A stretch of DNA of 64,000 nucleotides. It comes from CAVTJL01 sp963752325 (lineage in GTDB: Bacteria; Pseudomonadota; Alphaproteobacteria; Geminicoccales; Geminicoccaceae). Below are positions 27,247-36,100 of this stretch, piece by piece. Each line of letters begins with the position of its first letter. Positions within the stretch are counted from its first letter, which is position 1. Made by a program: the position numbers and the translations under genes. The DNA lies in NCBI GenBank assembly GCA_963752325.1, contig CAVVXU010000005.1:1364001-1428000 (forward strand), in the 5' to 3' direction. A model generated the notes under the pieces. That model worked only from the letters and a program-made list of their open reading frames with translations. It was not told the origin of the DNA and ran no database searches.

Positions 27247-28284
27247 CTACTGGGCCGGCGCCGCCGGCGCGGGCGTGCCTGCCAGCTCCGGGTAGTGGGT
27301 CAGCATACTGACCCCGAAGAGCGGCTTGTACACGCCGCGATGGCAGGTGGCGCAGTTGAGCTTCGGCGGATCACCCAACGGCCCCAGGCGGGCGCTCGGG
27401 AACTCGGGCCCGAGCGGGACCAGGAAATTCCGGTTGAGGTCGTTGACCATCTTGATGCCGTACCAAGCCGTCGCACGCTGCGGGGTGCTCTGGTCCCAGG
27501 AGGTGAACGATCGCGTGTTGTGGCAGAAGGTGCAGTTGACGCCGAGGGACTCGGACATGTGCATCATGAGGCCGTAGGTCGCCTCGGTCTGCTTGACCGA
27601 GTGACGGTCGGTGCCGGGCAATGCCTGCGTCGCAACCACGCGGATCAGATCCTGGTCGGTGTCCAGGAACCTCGAGAACGGGTCGTTCGGCAACGAGGTG
27701 AGGCCGACGGACGGTGCCGGCGCGTTCTGTCCGGCACGGTTGCCGGCCATGCCCTTTTCCTGCTCGGGGGACTTGAACCAGATCGCCTCGGGCACGGGCT
27801 GACCACGGTGGCAGGTGTAGCAGGTGACGCCGGTCGCAGCGACGTGGCTGTGCCAGTCGCTGTTGATGTGGCGGGTCATCTGCAGCATCCGCCGGGCCAC
27901 CACCTTGGTATAGAGGGTGTCGTCGGCAAAGTTTCCGTCGGTGCCGTGACAGTAGGTGCAGCCCTGCTTGGGCGCCACCCACTGAGTGATCGAGGCCATG
28001 AGGCGGGCGAACTCAACGACGCTGACATCGCCCAGCACCTGGACGTTCTTGTAGACCTTGCCCGCGGTCGGGCCGGCCGCTGGCATCGGCTTCGAGGACG
28101 GCGGCACCTGGTTCGCCTCGAGCTCCTGGGCGACGGTGCGGGGGTTGTACACGAGCTCCATGCCGAGACCGCGGAAGCCGCGCTGGATGGTATCGACCGG
28201 CGGACGGCTCCAACCGGAGAGGGTGAGCATGGCGATGGTCAAGAGCACCACCACCGTCACCGAGATCCCGACGCCGAGCCTCAT
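27247..28284 (-). CDS. pufC: Reaction-centre tetraheme cytochrome c subunit
   Basis: Periplasmic cytochrome that re-reduces the photo-oxidised special pair. There are four CxxCH heme sites: C109-H113, C155-H159, C251-H255 and C311-H315. The N-terminus has a single hydrophobic segment (VTVVVLLTIAMLTLSGW) and then QRGFRGLGMELVYNPRT, typical of PufC. No lipobox cysteine follows the segment, so anchoring is by an uncleaved helix rather than a diacylglycerol. Length is 345 residues. ATG 28284 overlaps the pufM stop in ATGA. It is the last gene of the puf operon. Confidence 0.97.
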   Translation of the reverse strand: MRLGVGISVTVVVLLTIAMLTLSGWSRPPVDTIQRGFRGLGMELVYNPRTVAQELEANQVPPSSKPMPAAGPTAGKVYKNVQVLGDVSVVEFARLMASITQWVAPKQGCTYCHGTDGNFADDTLYTKVVARRMLQMTRHINSDWHSHVAATGVTCYTCHRGQPVPEAIWFKSPEQEKGMAGNRAGQNAPAPSVGLTSLPNDPFSRFLDTDQDLIRVVATQALPGTDRHSVKQTEATYGLMMHMSESLGVNCTFCHNTRSFTSWDQSTPQRATAWYGIKMVNDLNRNFLVPLGPEFPSARLGPLGDPPKLNCATCHRGVYKPLFGVSMLTHYPELAGTPAPAAPAQ

Positions 28285-29262
28285 TGGGGCGCTCCCTTCA
28301 GCGTGGCCGGATCGACCACCGGCGCAAAGACCGCGGGATAGGACGGCGCCACGCCGTGCTTGACCGCCCAGAGGTACCAGTTGTCGACCACGGTGCCGGT
28401 GAGCAGGATGCCGATGCCGCCACACAGGGTGGTCAGGACCGCGAACCACCAAGCCCAGCGATGGATCGATTCCATCGTCGCGTTGAAGCCCATGGTCCAG
28501 CGCCAGAACAGCGCCGCCCGCTCGGTCGCGGTGCCGCGATCGACGATCTGCTCGACCTCCCGGTCACCGCCGAAGCGGCTCACCGCGAGGATGGTGGCGC
28601 CGTGCATGGCAAACAGAAGCGTCGAGCCGTAGAGGAAGACGATCGAGAGCATGTGGAACGGGTTGTAGAAGAGATTGCCGTAGCGGATCGAGAACGCCGC
28701 GGTCCAGTCCAGGTGCGGGAAGATCCCGAACGGCACGGCCTCGCCCCAGCTGCCCATCAGGATGGGCCGAATGAAGCCGAGCACGAGGTAGAGCCAGATC
28801 GCCGAGGCGAAGGCCCAGGCAACGTGCGTGCCCATGCCGAGCGCGCGCGCCCGCCTGTACATGCGCACCCACCAGAGCAGGATCGCGGTGGTCAGGAAGA
28901 AGCCAGCCATGAGCCACCAGCCGCCTTCGTTCAGCGGCGGCATGATGGTCAGGCCGCAGTCCCGGCGGGGGCGGCTCGAGGGCCAGCCAGGGCAGCTGGC
29001 GGACGAACTGGACGGGGTCCCAGCCGACCGAGGCCCACATGTTGAGGCCGATGATCTCGAACGCGATGAAGCCGCAGATCAGCGAGGTGACCCCGAGCCA
29101 GCCGAGATAGATCGGGCCGATCTGGGCATCACCGATCCGCCCGAGCCAGTACACGAAGCGCGGCTCGCCCTGGCGCTCCTTGTTGCCGCGCGCGAGCGGC
29201 ACCCCGGCATAGGCCGGAGCACGGATCTGAACGCTGGTGAAGATGTTCTGATACTCGGCCAT
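28281..29262 (-). CDS. pufM: Reaction-centre M subunit (frameshifted)
   Basis: Membrane subunit of the type-2 reaction centre, with five transmembrane helices binding bacteriochlorophyll, bacteriopheophytin and QA. The N-terminus MAEYQNIFTSVQIRAP starts at ATG 29262. The frame changes near 28960 beside a C/G-rich run, and the protein resumes with IMPPLNEGGWWLMAG and continues through the helix containing FYNPFHMLS, then FWRWTMGFNATMESIHRW, to the stop at 28281. Joined length is about 327 residues, normal for PufM. Because pufL and pufC on either side are intact, a sequencing indel is likely. Confidence 0.93.
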
Positions 29263-29277
29263 GATCCTGCCCTCGCC

Positions 29278-30102
29278 TCAGCGCCAGATCGGGAGGTTGA
29301 GCCACCAGCCCCACCATTCGGGCCAGCCGCGGGTCCAAAAGGGACCACTGATGACGATACAGACGGCGCTCCAGAAGGCCGCGCTGAGCGCCAGGAACAG
29401 GCCCAGCCGGTGAATTCCCAGCGTGCCGATCGAATAGCCGATGGTGTCGCGGAAGAAGGTGTTCTCGTGCTCCGCCGACTTGATCGGCTCGCCCTCAGGC
29501 GGGTTGGCCGCGGACAGCACCAGCGAGCCGTGCAGCGCCAGGGCAAGCGTGGTGGTGAAGAAAAAGCTCACCGCCAGCATGTGCGCCGGATTGTAATGGA
29601 AATGAAGATACTGGTAGCCGACGTTGGAGACCCAGTCGAGATGGCTGATGATGCCGTACGGGAAGCCATGGCCCCAGGCACCGAGCAGCAGCGGCCGGAT
29701 CACCTCGAGGGTGACATAGGCCAGGATCGCGAAGCTGTAGGCGAACGGCACGTGGTAGCCGATGCCGAGCTTGCGGCAGATCTCGACCTGGCGGAGCGCC
29801 CAGGAGACGAAGGCCCCGATCGCGCAGACCGTGATGATCTGCCAGAGCCCGCCCTCGCGGAGTGGTGCCAGGGCCAAGCCGTATTTGAGGTCCGGCGGCG
29901 CTATGTTGATCTGCCAGATGTTCCAGGTCGGCCCGATCGCGGCGCCATAGACGATCAAAGCCGTCCCCAGGGTGGCGAAAAAGATCGTCGTGACCCCGAA
30001 AAAGCCGACAAAGAACGGCCCGATCCAAAAATCGAACAGGTCGCCGCCGATCAGAGTCCCGCCGCGGACCCTGTACTTGCGTTCGTAATTCAGCATGGCC
30101 AT
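29278..30102 (-). CDS. pufL: Reaction-centre L subunit
   Basis: L polypeptide of the photosynthetic reaction centre, 274 residues with five transmembrane helices. The sequence starts MAMLNYERKYRVRGGTLIGGDLFDFWIGPFFVGF. It carries the cofactor-binding histidines in FHYNPAHMLAVSFFF and the QB/iron region SAEHENTFFRDTIGYS. The frame is intact. It is separated from pufM by 15 bases and from pufA by an intercistronic hairpin. Confidence 0.98.
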   Translation of the reverse strand: MAMLNYERKYRVRGGTLIGGDLFDFWIGPFFVGFFGVTTIFFATLGTALIVYGAAIGPTWNIWQINIAPPDLKYGLALAPLREGGLWQIITVCAIGAFVSWALRQVEICRKLGIGYHVPFAYSFAILAYVTLEVIRPLLLGAWGHGFPYGIISHLDWVSNVGYQYLHFHYNPAHMLAVSFFFTTTLALALHGSLVLSAANPPEGEPIKSAEHENTFFRDTIGYSIGTLGIHRLGLFLALSAAFWSAVCIVISGPFWTRGWPEWWGWWLNLPIWR

Positions 30103-30154
30103 CGTCGGATTCCCGTTCTCCAGACCGGGTCAGGGCGGACGAGGCGTGCGGACC

Positions 30155-30202
30155 TGGCAGCAGACGGGGCCGGGCGATCCGCTCGAGCCCCGTCCGCTGC
30201 CA
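30155..30202 (-). ncRNA. Intercistronic pufA-pufL mRNA hairpin
   Basis: On the minus-strand transcript, a 16-bp stem with one G-U pair is formed by bases 30202-30187 and 30170-30155, around a 16-base loop. It lies in the gap between the pufA stop (30216) and the pufL start (30102). In Rhodobacter a hairpin here protects the pufBA segment from 3' decay and keeps LH1 in excess over reaction centres; the same role is inferred. The structure is read by eye from the sequence. Confidence 0.75.
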
Positions 30203-30215
30203 TTGCCGAACGCCG

Positions 30216-30404
30216 CTACTTGGGCTGCGACTGCGTCGGCGGCAGGGGTGACAGCTGCGACGCCGTCGCGCGCGGACCCTCCAGCCAGTTGAACCGGTCG
30301 GTGCTGAGCAGGATGAAGTGGATCAGCAGCGCCAGCACGAACAGGAAGGTAAAGAGCGCCACGAGCGTGCGCCGAGGATCGAACAGAAGCCACATGCGCC
30401 ACAT
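30216..30404 (-). CDS. pufA: Light-harvesting complex 1 alpha subunit
   Basis: LH1 alpha polypeptide, 62 residues. It starts MWRMWLLFDPRRTLVALF, a typical LH1-alpha N-terminus. One transmembrane helix contains the bacteriochlorophyll-ligating histidine in ALLIHFILLSTDRFNWLEG. ATG 30404 follows an AGGAGG site. It is encoded after pufB and before the hairpin and pufL. Confidence 0.96.
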   Translation of the reverse strand: MWRMWLLFDPRRTLVALFTFLFVLALLIHFILLSTDRFNWLEGPRATASQLSPLPPTQSQPK

Positions 30405-30415
30405 GCTCTTGCCTC

Positions 30416-30646
30416 CTAGGTCAGGTAGGTGAGGACGTGGCTCGCGGCCGTGGTGGCGCCGTCGAGCATCGCGTAGCCATGCTCGCCCGGGAGCCAGGGC
30501 CGCCACAGCCACGCGAGGATGTGCGCGACTACCGCCACACCCACGAAGATCGCGAAGCTGCGCATGAAGATCGCGTGGAATTCACGCGCCTCCGATTCCG
30601 TCAGACCGGTCAACGAGCCGGTCGGTCGTTCCAACTGGGTAGCCAC
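30416..30646 (-). CDS. pufB: Light-harvesting complex 1 beta subunit
   Basis: LH1 beta polypeptide, 76 residues from GTG 30646, which follows a GGAGG site. The sequence LTGLTESEAREFHAIF precedes a single transmembrane helix with the ligating histidine in VAVVAHILAWLWRPWLPG, the standard LH1-beta pattern. The C-terminal tail after WLPG is somewhat long, at about 24 residues. pufA begins 12 bases downstream. Confidence 0.95.
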   Translation of the reverse strand: MATQLERPTGSLTGLTESEAREFHAIFMRSFAIFVGVAVVAHILAWLWRPWLPGEHGYAMLDGATTAASHVLTYLT

Positions 30647-30770
30647 TCTTATCCTCCGTACGCTCCGCCTTGCGGCGAATTCCGCGCCATCCCGCGCGGC
30701 GGGTATCGTCCCCGATGCCCGCATCGGCCGATCGGCCGCCCGGCATCGACGGACGAATCCTGAAAACGGG

Positions 30771-30998
30771 TCAGCCCATGAACGCGTAGGCGGTGCAGGT
30801 TCCAGCGGCCACGCGTGCCTCGCCGACGATCGACCGCCGGACGCCCTGACGCACCGCCAAGCTCCGCCGGTGCCGTGGCAGAAGCCGCGACACGGTGACC
30901 GCAACCAGGAAGACCGCGAAGCTCAGCGCATAGTAAAGGCGCGCCTCGACCTGCTCCTCCCGCCGAAATCGTGACAGCGAGCCACCCGAGTTCACCAT
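30771..30998 (-). CDS. pufQ: PufQ-like protein
   Basis: A 75-residue protein at the pufQ position between bchZ and pufB. It has one hydrophobic segment (ARLYYALSFAVFLVAVTVSRLL), a basic stretch, and a C-terminus EARVAAGTCTAYAFMG. PufQ is reported to be needed for normal bacteriochlorophyll and antenna formation in Rhodobacter. The assignment rests on position, size and topology more than on motif identity. It starts at ATG 30998, 73 bases after bchZ; the puf promoter usually lies in or near such a region but no convincing box was found. Confidence 0.75.
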   Translation of the reverse strand: MVNSGGSLSRFRREEQVEARLYYALSFAVFLVAVTVSRLLPRHRRSLAVRQGVRRSIVGEARVAAGTCTAYAFMG

Positions 30999-31071
30999 CA
31001 GAGCTCTCCCGTCTCAAAATGCGAGGCTGCGCCAAATAATGCGCAGGTCGCAGGGGTAACCAGTTTCCGCC

Positions 31072-32535
31072 TCATGCCGCCCGAGCCTCGGACAGCGAGG
31101 CCCGCGCCCGCGCCACCAGGGCAGCGCTGACCCGCTCCTCTCCGGCCGCGCGCGCCTCGCGCTCCGCCAGATCGCGCAGGCGCTTGGCGGCCGAGATCCG
31201 AACGAGGAAAGGCTGGGTCTCGACATAGTCGTCGAGCAGGGCCTGGGCCTCGTCGTCCCAGGGACGTGCCGCCAGGGCGCCGAGCCGGGACGGCGTCGCC
31301 TCGACCCGGTCGAGATCGGTGCCCAAGGGCAGGATGTGGAAAAGCGCGTCGAACAGCGCGTTGCAGAATTCCTGGATGATGTAGGTGGCGCCGGCATAGC
31401 CCATGAAGGGCGTGCCCGTGGCACGGCGAATGATCGCGCCGGGAAACGAGGCCGGGATGTACATGCATCTGGCCCCGATCTCGGCTGCATACATCCGCTC
31501 ATTGTAGGAGCCGAACAGCACCAGAGGCGGTGTCTTCTTCAGCGCTTCCCTGACCTTCGCATTGTCCGGCTTCACGCCGGCCTTCCGCGGGATCGCGAAG
31601 GCGCAGGGGATGCCCATCTCGCCTTCAAGAAACTTGCGCAGGCCACGGGTGTAGGTGTCGGTGGCGACGATGGCGAAGGATGCCGTGGCGAAGAAGTCCT
31701 GGGTGACGCTGCGCCAGAGATCCCAGATCGGCTTGATCGTCGTGTGCTTCTCACGCTCGATGAAAGGCTGCGGGTCGACGCCTACGAGCTCGCCCAGCTT
31801 CTCGAGGAAGGCGGTTGTGGAGAAGAGGCCGATCGGAGCCTGCAGATAGGGGCGGTCCAGCTCCTCGCAGAGCTTCCGCCCGAATTCCCGATACATGCAG
31901 ACATTGACGTCCGCATCGGCAAGCTTCGGCACGTCCTCGATATGGGCGCCGAGCGGGAAGGTGAGATTGACCTCGCAGCCGATGCCCTCGACCAGGCGGC
32001 GGATCTCGGCCACGTCGGAGGGCATGTTGAAGGTGCCGTAGATCGGGCCGATGATGTTGACCAAGGGCTTCGAGCCCTCCGGCCGAACGATCTTCCTGCG
32101 CGCCTTGGCCTTCCTGGCCCCGAACTCCGTCCACAGCCAGTTCATCGCCCGATCGGCGCTCTGCCACTGGTCCTCGTCGATCGTGCGCGGCAGGAAGCGC
32201 AGGAGGTTGGAGCCCTCGGGCGTGACGCCGCCACCGATCATCTCGGCGATGCTGCCTGTGACGACGACCGCCGGCAGATCGGGGTCCTGCGTCGCGGCGG
32301 CGCGCCTGAGAGCGCCCTCGGTGCCGCTCATCGAGAGATTGTCCTCGCTGAGCCCCGTCACGACGATGGGCAGCTCGTGTGGCGGCAGCCCGTCGGTGTA
32401 GTGCAGCACGGCGGTCACCGGCAGGTTCTCGCAGCCTACCGGCCCATCGATGACCACACGCAGGCCACGAATAGCCGAGAAGGCGTAGACAGCGCCCCAA
32501 TAGCCACCGGCGCGGTCATGGTCTAAGACCAGCAC
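31072..32535 (-). CDS. bchZ: Chlorophyllide a reductase subunit Z
   Basis: Catalytic subunit of chlorophyllide a oxidoreductase (nitrogenase-like; with BchX and BchY), which reduces ring B to the bacteriochlorin. Length is 487 residues. The N-terminus LDHDRAGGYWGAVYAFSAIRG and the cysteine in VDGPVGCENLPVTAVLHYTDG (a cluster ligand region) are characteristic. The start is at ATG 32535, four bases beyond the bchY stop at 32539. Intact. Confidence 0.97.
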   Translation of the reverse strand: MLVLDHDRAGGYWGAVYAFSAIRGLRVVIDGPVGCENLPVTAVLHYTDGLPPHELPIVVTGLSEDNLSMSGTEGALRRAAATQDPDLPAVVVTGSIAEMIGGGVTPEGSNLLRFLPRTIDEDQWQSADRAMNWLWTEFGARKAKARRKIVRPEGSKPLVNIIGPIYGTFNMPSDVAEIRRLVEGIGCEVNLTFPLGAHIEDVPKLADADVNVCMYREFGRKLCEELDRPYLQAPIGLFSTTAFLEKLGELVGVDPQPFIEREKHTTIKPIWDLWRSVTQDFFATASFAIVATDTYTRGLRKFLEGEMGIPCAFAIPRKAGVKPDNAKVREALKKTPPLVLFGSYNERMYAAEIGARCMYIPASFPGAIIRRATGTPFMGYAGATYIIQEFCNALFDALFHILPLGTDLDRVEATPSRLGALAARPWDDEAQALLDDYVETQPFLVRISAAKRLRDLAEREARAAGEERVSAALVARARASLSEARAA

Positions 32536-32538
32536 GTC

Positions 32539-34071
32539 TCAGGCCCCCACCGCATCGGCGAGCACCGCCTTGGCCTTGGCCTCTCGGGCCTTCCTGTTGC
32601 GCTCCTTGGCGGCGCTGTGCGCCTCCGGCACGCCCTTCCACCCATAGCCCGCCGCCTCGCCGCTGCCGACGCCGCCGAAGAACTCGACCATGCGGCCGAA
32701 ATTGGCGCGGCCCCGGGTCTGGGCGGCGACGATGCCGGCGAGCGCTCCGGCCCCGGCCGGCCCGAACAGAGGCCGGGCGGAGACCATGTTGGTGAAGTAG
32801 ATGCCTGGGATGCCCAGCTCCTTGGCCTTTTGCACCAGGGGCGTGGTGCCAATGGCGAGGTCGGGGCGGACCTCCTGCATGGCCTGGACGTCCTGCTCGA
32901 TCGAGGCCCGGTACTGCACATGGGTGCCGCGGCTCTGCAGCCACTCCCGATCGGCATCGCTCCATTCGGTCTGCGGGCAGGCGGTGCCGACATAGGGCAC
33001 CTCGGCGCCGGCCTCGATCAGCAGGCGTGCCACCAGGAGCTCCGAGCCCTCATAGCCCGCTACCGTCACCCGGGCCTTGATCGGGCTCGCCTCGAGGGCG
33101 GCCCGGATCGCTGGCATCGCCTTCGCCTTGGCCGTGTCGATCCGCTCGGCCGGCACATTGGCCGCCTTGCCGATTGCCTCCAGCCAAGCTGCCGTGCCAT
33201 CGACACCCACCGGCCCCGAGCCCACCACCGGCCGACCGGCCGCATGCAGCTCGCGGATCGAGGCCGTGTAGAAGGGGTGGATCGCGGCACCCACGACGCA
33301 GTCCAGCGCCGCATAGAGGTCACGCCATTCACGGGACGGCAGCTGCGGCGCCACGGTCAGCCCCATGGGCTGGAGCAGGGCGCCGACGCCGACCGGATCG
33401 GCCGGGAACAGCTCGCCGATCAGGGTCACGCTCGGACCGTCACCGGCTTGGGCACGCGGCCGCTGCACAGGCCCCTGGAGAGCCTCGGTGCGGGCATAGC
33501 GCAGCATGGCGCCCGCCAGCACGTCCTTGGCCTCGGCATGGGTCGGCACGCCAAAGCCCGGCACGTCGATGCCGATGATCCGGACCCCGTCGATCTCCTT
33601 CGGCAGCCGGTCGAGCGGCACGCCCGACGCGGTCGGCACACAGAGATTGATGATGACGACCGCGTCGTACTCGGCCGGCCGCGCGGTCTCGATCACCGCC
33701 TTCCTGATGTCCTCGTAGAGCTGGCCGGTGACCAGCGTCTCGGAATCGAACGGGACATAGCCGACCGTCCGCCGCGCACCGTAGAAATGCGAGGTGAAGG
33801 TGAGGCCGTAGACGCAGCAGGCCGAGCCCGAGAGGATCGTCGCCGTGCGGCGCATCCGCAGGCCGACGCGTAACGAGCCGAAGGCCGGGCACATCGATTG
33901 CGGCTGATCGTGCGGACCTTTCGGATAGTCCGTGGCGAGCCTCTCCATGGCCGAGCTCTTGCCCGCTGCCTTGGCGGCCTCCAGCATCGTCTCGCGGCCG
34001 CCGTGACAGCTGCTGCCGCCTGCCGCGACAGGGGCCGGCTTACGCTGGAGGTCGAGGGTGATGGTGCTCAC
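32539..34071 (-). CDS. bchY: Chlorophyllide a reductase subunit Y
   Basis: Partner of BchZ in chlorophyllide a reductase, 510 residues. The segment QSMCPAFGSLRVGLRMRRTAT and then GSACCVYGLTFTSHFYGARR, with the cluster-ligating cysteines, are diagnostic of BchY. ATG 34071 lies 15 bases after the bchX stop. No frame disruption is seen. Confidence 0.97.
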   Translation of the reverse strand: MSTITLDLQRKPAPVAAGGSSCHGGRETMLEAAKAAGKSSAMERLATDYPKGPHDQPQSMCPAFGSLRVGLRMRRTATILSGSACCVYGLTFTSHFYGARRTVGYVPFDSETLVTGQLYEDIRKAVIETARPAEYDAVVIINLCVPTASGVPLDRLPKEIDGVRIIGIDVPGFGVPTHAEAKDVLAGAMLRYARTEALQGPVQRPRAQAGDGPSVTLIGELFPADPVGVGALLQPMGLTVAPQLPSREWRDLYAALDCVVGAAIHPFYTASIRELHAAGRPVVGSGPVGVDGTAAWLEAIGKAANVPAERIDTAKAKAMPAIRAALEASPIKARVTVAGYEGSELLVARLLIEAGAEVPYVGTACPQTEWSDADREWLQSRGTHVQYRASIEQDVQAMQEVRPDLAIGTTPLVQKAKELGIPGIYFTNMVSARPLFGPAGAGALAGIVAAQTRGRANFGRMVEFFGGVGSGEAAGYGWKGVPEAHSAAKERNRKAREAKAKAVLADAVGA

Positions 34072-34085
34072 CGCCGTCTACCCCC

Positions 34086-35105
34086 TCAAGCCGCCTCGTA
34101 GATTACTTCGAGCGACGGCTTTTGGGTCACGGTCGTGCCGCACATGTCCTCGATGCTGGCCGGCTGCAGCTTGTAGCCGCGGCCGACGGCCTCGCCCTTG
34201 AAGAGGCCCAGGAGATCGTCCTGGCTCAGCGGGTTGGGGCGGACCGGCGGGGCGTCGGCGGCAGCTTGTGCCAAGCCCTCGAACATCGGCGCCCAGCGGC
34301 CTCCGGGGATGCCGATGATCTCGTAGTTGGCGCTCTTGCGGCGAATGTCCTCGTCGGCGGGAATGGCCGCTAGGATCGGGATGCCGACGGCCGACGCGAA
34401 GGCCTGAGCCTCGCCGGTGCCGTCGTCCTTATTGATGACGAGCCCGGCGACGCCGACATTGCCACCCATCTTGCGGAAATAGTCGACCGCCGAGCAGACA
34501 TTGTTGGCCACATAGAGCGACTGCAGGTCGTTCGAGCCGACCACGATCACCTTCTGGCACATGTCCCTGGCGATCGGCAGGCCGAAGCCGCCGCAGACCA
34601 CGTCGCCCAGGAAATCCAGGAGGACATAGTCAAAGCCCCACTCGTGGAAGCCCAGCTTCTCCAAGAGCTCGAAGCCGTGGATGATGCCACGCCCGCCACA
34701 GCCGCGGCCGACCTCCGGGCCGCCCAGCTCCATCGCGAACACGCCATCGCGCTTGAAGCAGACGTCGCCGATCTCGACCTTCTCGCCGGCGAGCTTCTTT
34801 CTCGAGCTGGTCTCGATGATCGTCGGGCAGCTGCGGCCGCCGAACAGCAGGGAGGTGGTGTCGCTCTTGGGGTCGCAGCCGATGAGCAGGACACGTTTGC
34901 CCTGCTGGGCCATCATGTAGCTCAAGTTGGCGAGCGTGAAACTCTTGCCGATGCCGCCCTTGCCGTAGATCGCGATGACCTGCGTCTCCTTGGTCGGCGG
35001 CGCGCTGTGGGCGGGATCGGGCTCGATCGCGGCTTCCGCTCTCAGCTGGTCGGGGGTGCTGAGGGCTGCCTTGAGCGCGTCGGACACTCCGCAGGGCGCA
35101 TTCAT
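34086..35105 (-). CDS. bchX: Chlorophyllide a reductase iron protein X
   Basis: NifH-like ATPase component of chlorophyllide a reductase, 339 residues. The P-loop is YGKGGIGKSFTLAN near residue 49. The cluster cysteines are in GPEVGRGCGGRG and FLGDVVCGGFG, followed by a BchX-specific C-terminus. ATG 35105 overlaps the bchC stop in ATGA. Intact and co-oriented with bchY and bchZ. Confidence 0.98.
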   Translation of the reverse strand: MNAPCGVSDALKAALSTPDQLRAEAAIEPDPAHSAPPTKETQVIAIYGKGGIGKSFTLANLSYMMAQQGKRVLLIGCDPKSDTTSLLFGGRSCPTIIETSSRKKLAGEKVEIGDVCFKRDGVFAMELGGPEVGRGCGGRGIIHGFELLEKLGFHEWGFDYVLLDFLGDVVCGGFGLPIARDMCQKVIVVGSNDLQSLYVANNVCSAVDYFRKMGGNVGVAGLVINKDDGTGEAQAFASAVGIPILAAIPADEDIRRKSANYEIIGIPGGRWAPMFEGLAQAAADAPPVRPNPLSQDDLLGLFKGEAVGRGYKLQPASIEDMCGTTVTQKPSLEVIYEAA

Positions 35106-36037
35106 GAGCAGGCTCTCCAATCCAAGATCATCTTGAGGCAGGCGGGGTCGCCGAAGGCGGCGCGGTAGGCGGCATCGGCGGCCGAGGGCTCCTGGCGGTG
35201 CGTGATCAGCCCATCGAGCGACAGGCGACCGGTGGCGACGAGGTCCCTCACCACGATCAGATCCGAGGGCTGCCATTGGGCAGCGATGCGGATCCGGGCC
35301 TCGCGCATGAAGGCCGGCGGGAAGGTGAAGGCCAGGGGATCGCTGTAGAAGCCGGCGAGCACGATCTCGCCGCCGGGCGCCAGCCGCCCGATCAGGGTAT
35401 CGAGCAGGCCGGCATCGCCACTGGCATCGCAGATGCAGCGATAGTCGCGGCGCTCGTCGGCGGCCGGGTCGACCACCCGGTAGCCAAGGCCGCCGTGCGC
35501 CCGGTCGGGGTTGCGCTCCCAGACGGTGGGCTCGCCACCCGCCACCACCGCGAGGCGGGCGAGCAGGCGGCCGAGGACGCCATGCCCGACGATCAGATCG
35601 GGCTGCGGCGTGGCCCCTGGCGCGACGTGGTAGGCGGTGGCAGCCAGTGCCAGCAGCACACCCTGCTCGCCGAGGCTCTCGTCGATCGGCAGGGCTCGGG
35701 CACCCGGCACGACGAGGCGGGACGCGGCGCCACCGAAGAGGCCGCGCACCTCGCCGAAGCAACGGGCACCGGGGACGAAGACGAAATCGCCGACGTTCGC
35801 GCCGGAGCGCTCGCCGGCCGCGGTGATACGGCCGACGGATTCGTAACCTGGAACCAGGGGATAGCCCATGCCCGGGAAGGGCGGCATGCGGCCGGACCAG
35901 AGGAGACGCTCGGTGCCCGTGCTGACGCCGCTCCAGGCGATGTCGACCACCACGTCCTCGTCACCGGCCGGTGTCAGGTCGAGCCTGCTCAGAATGAGCT
36001 GCTCCGGTTGCTGAAGCACGACGGCAACGGTGTTCAT
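35102..36037 (-). CDS. bchC: 3-hydroxyethyl bacteriochlorophyllide a dehydrogenase
   Basis: Zinc-type medium-chain dehydrogenase that oxidises the 3-hydroxyethyl group to acetyl in bacteriochlorophyll a synthesis. It has 311 residues starting MNTVAVVLQQPEQL. Family segments are GVSTGTERLLWSGRMPPFPGM and YPLVPGYESVGR, with a nucleotide-binding region near residue 150 (VGHGVLGRLLARL). It is preceded by two tandem PpsR-type sites and a TTGACA -35-like box on the minus strand, so a strong regulated promoter for bchCXYZ-puf is likely here. Confidence 0.97.
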   Translation of the reverse strand: MNTVAVVLQQPEQLILSRLDLTPAGDEDVVVDIAWSGVSTGTERLLWSGRMPPFPGMGYPLVPGYESVGRITAAGERSGANVGDFVFVPGARCFGEVRGLFGGAASRLVVPGARALPIDESLGEQGVLLALAATAYHVAPGATPQPDLIVGHGVLGRLLARLAVVAGGEPTVWERNPDRAHGGLGYRVVDPAADERRDYRCICDASGDAGLLDTLIGRLAPGGEIVLAGFYSDPLAFTFPPAFMREARIRIAAQWQPSDLIVVRDLVATGRLSLDGLITHRQEPSAADAAYRAAFGDPACLKMILDWRACS

Positions 36038-36080
36038 TTGAAGGCTTGCAACCTCCCGAAGACGCTCTGGCCTGATCGAG

Positions 36081-36098
36081 TGTCAGACTAACGCGACA
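36081..36098. promoter_or_regulatory. PpsR/CrtJ-type operator 1, bchC promoter
   Basis: TGTCAGACTAACGCGACA fits TGT-N12-ACA exactly and lies 44 bases upstream of the bchC ATG. Together with the second site 26 bases away (centre to centre) it matches the paired-site arrangement described for bchC in Rhodobacter capsulatus. Confidence 0.85.
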
Positions 36099-36100
36099 TT

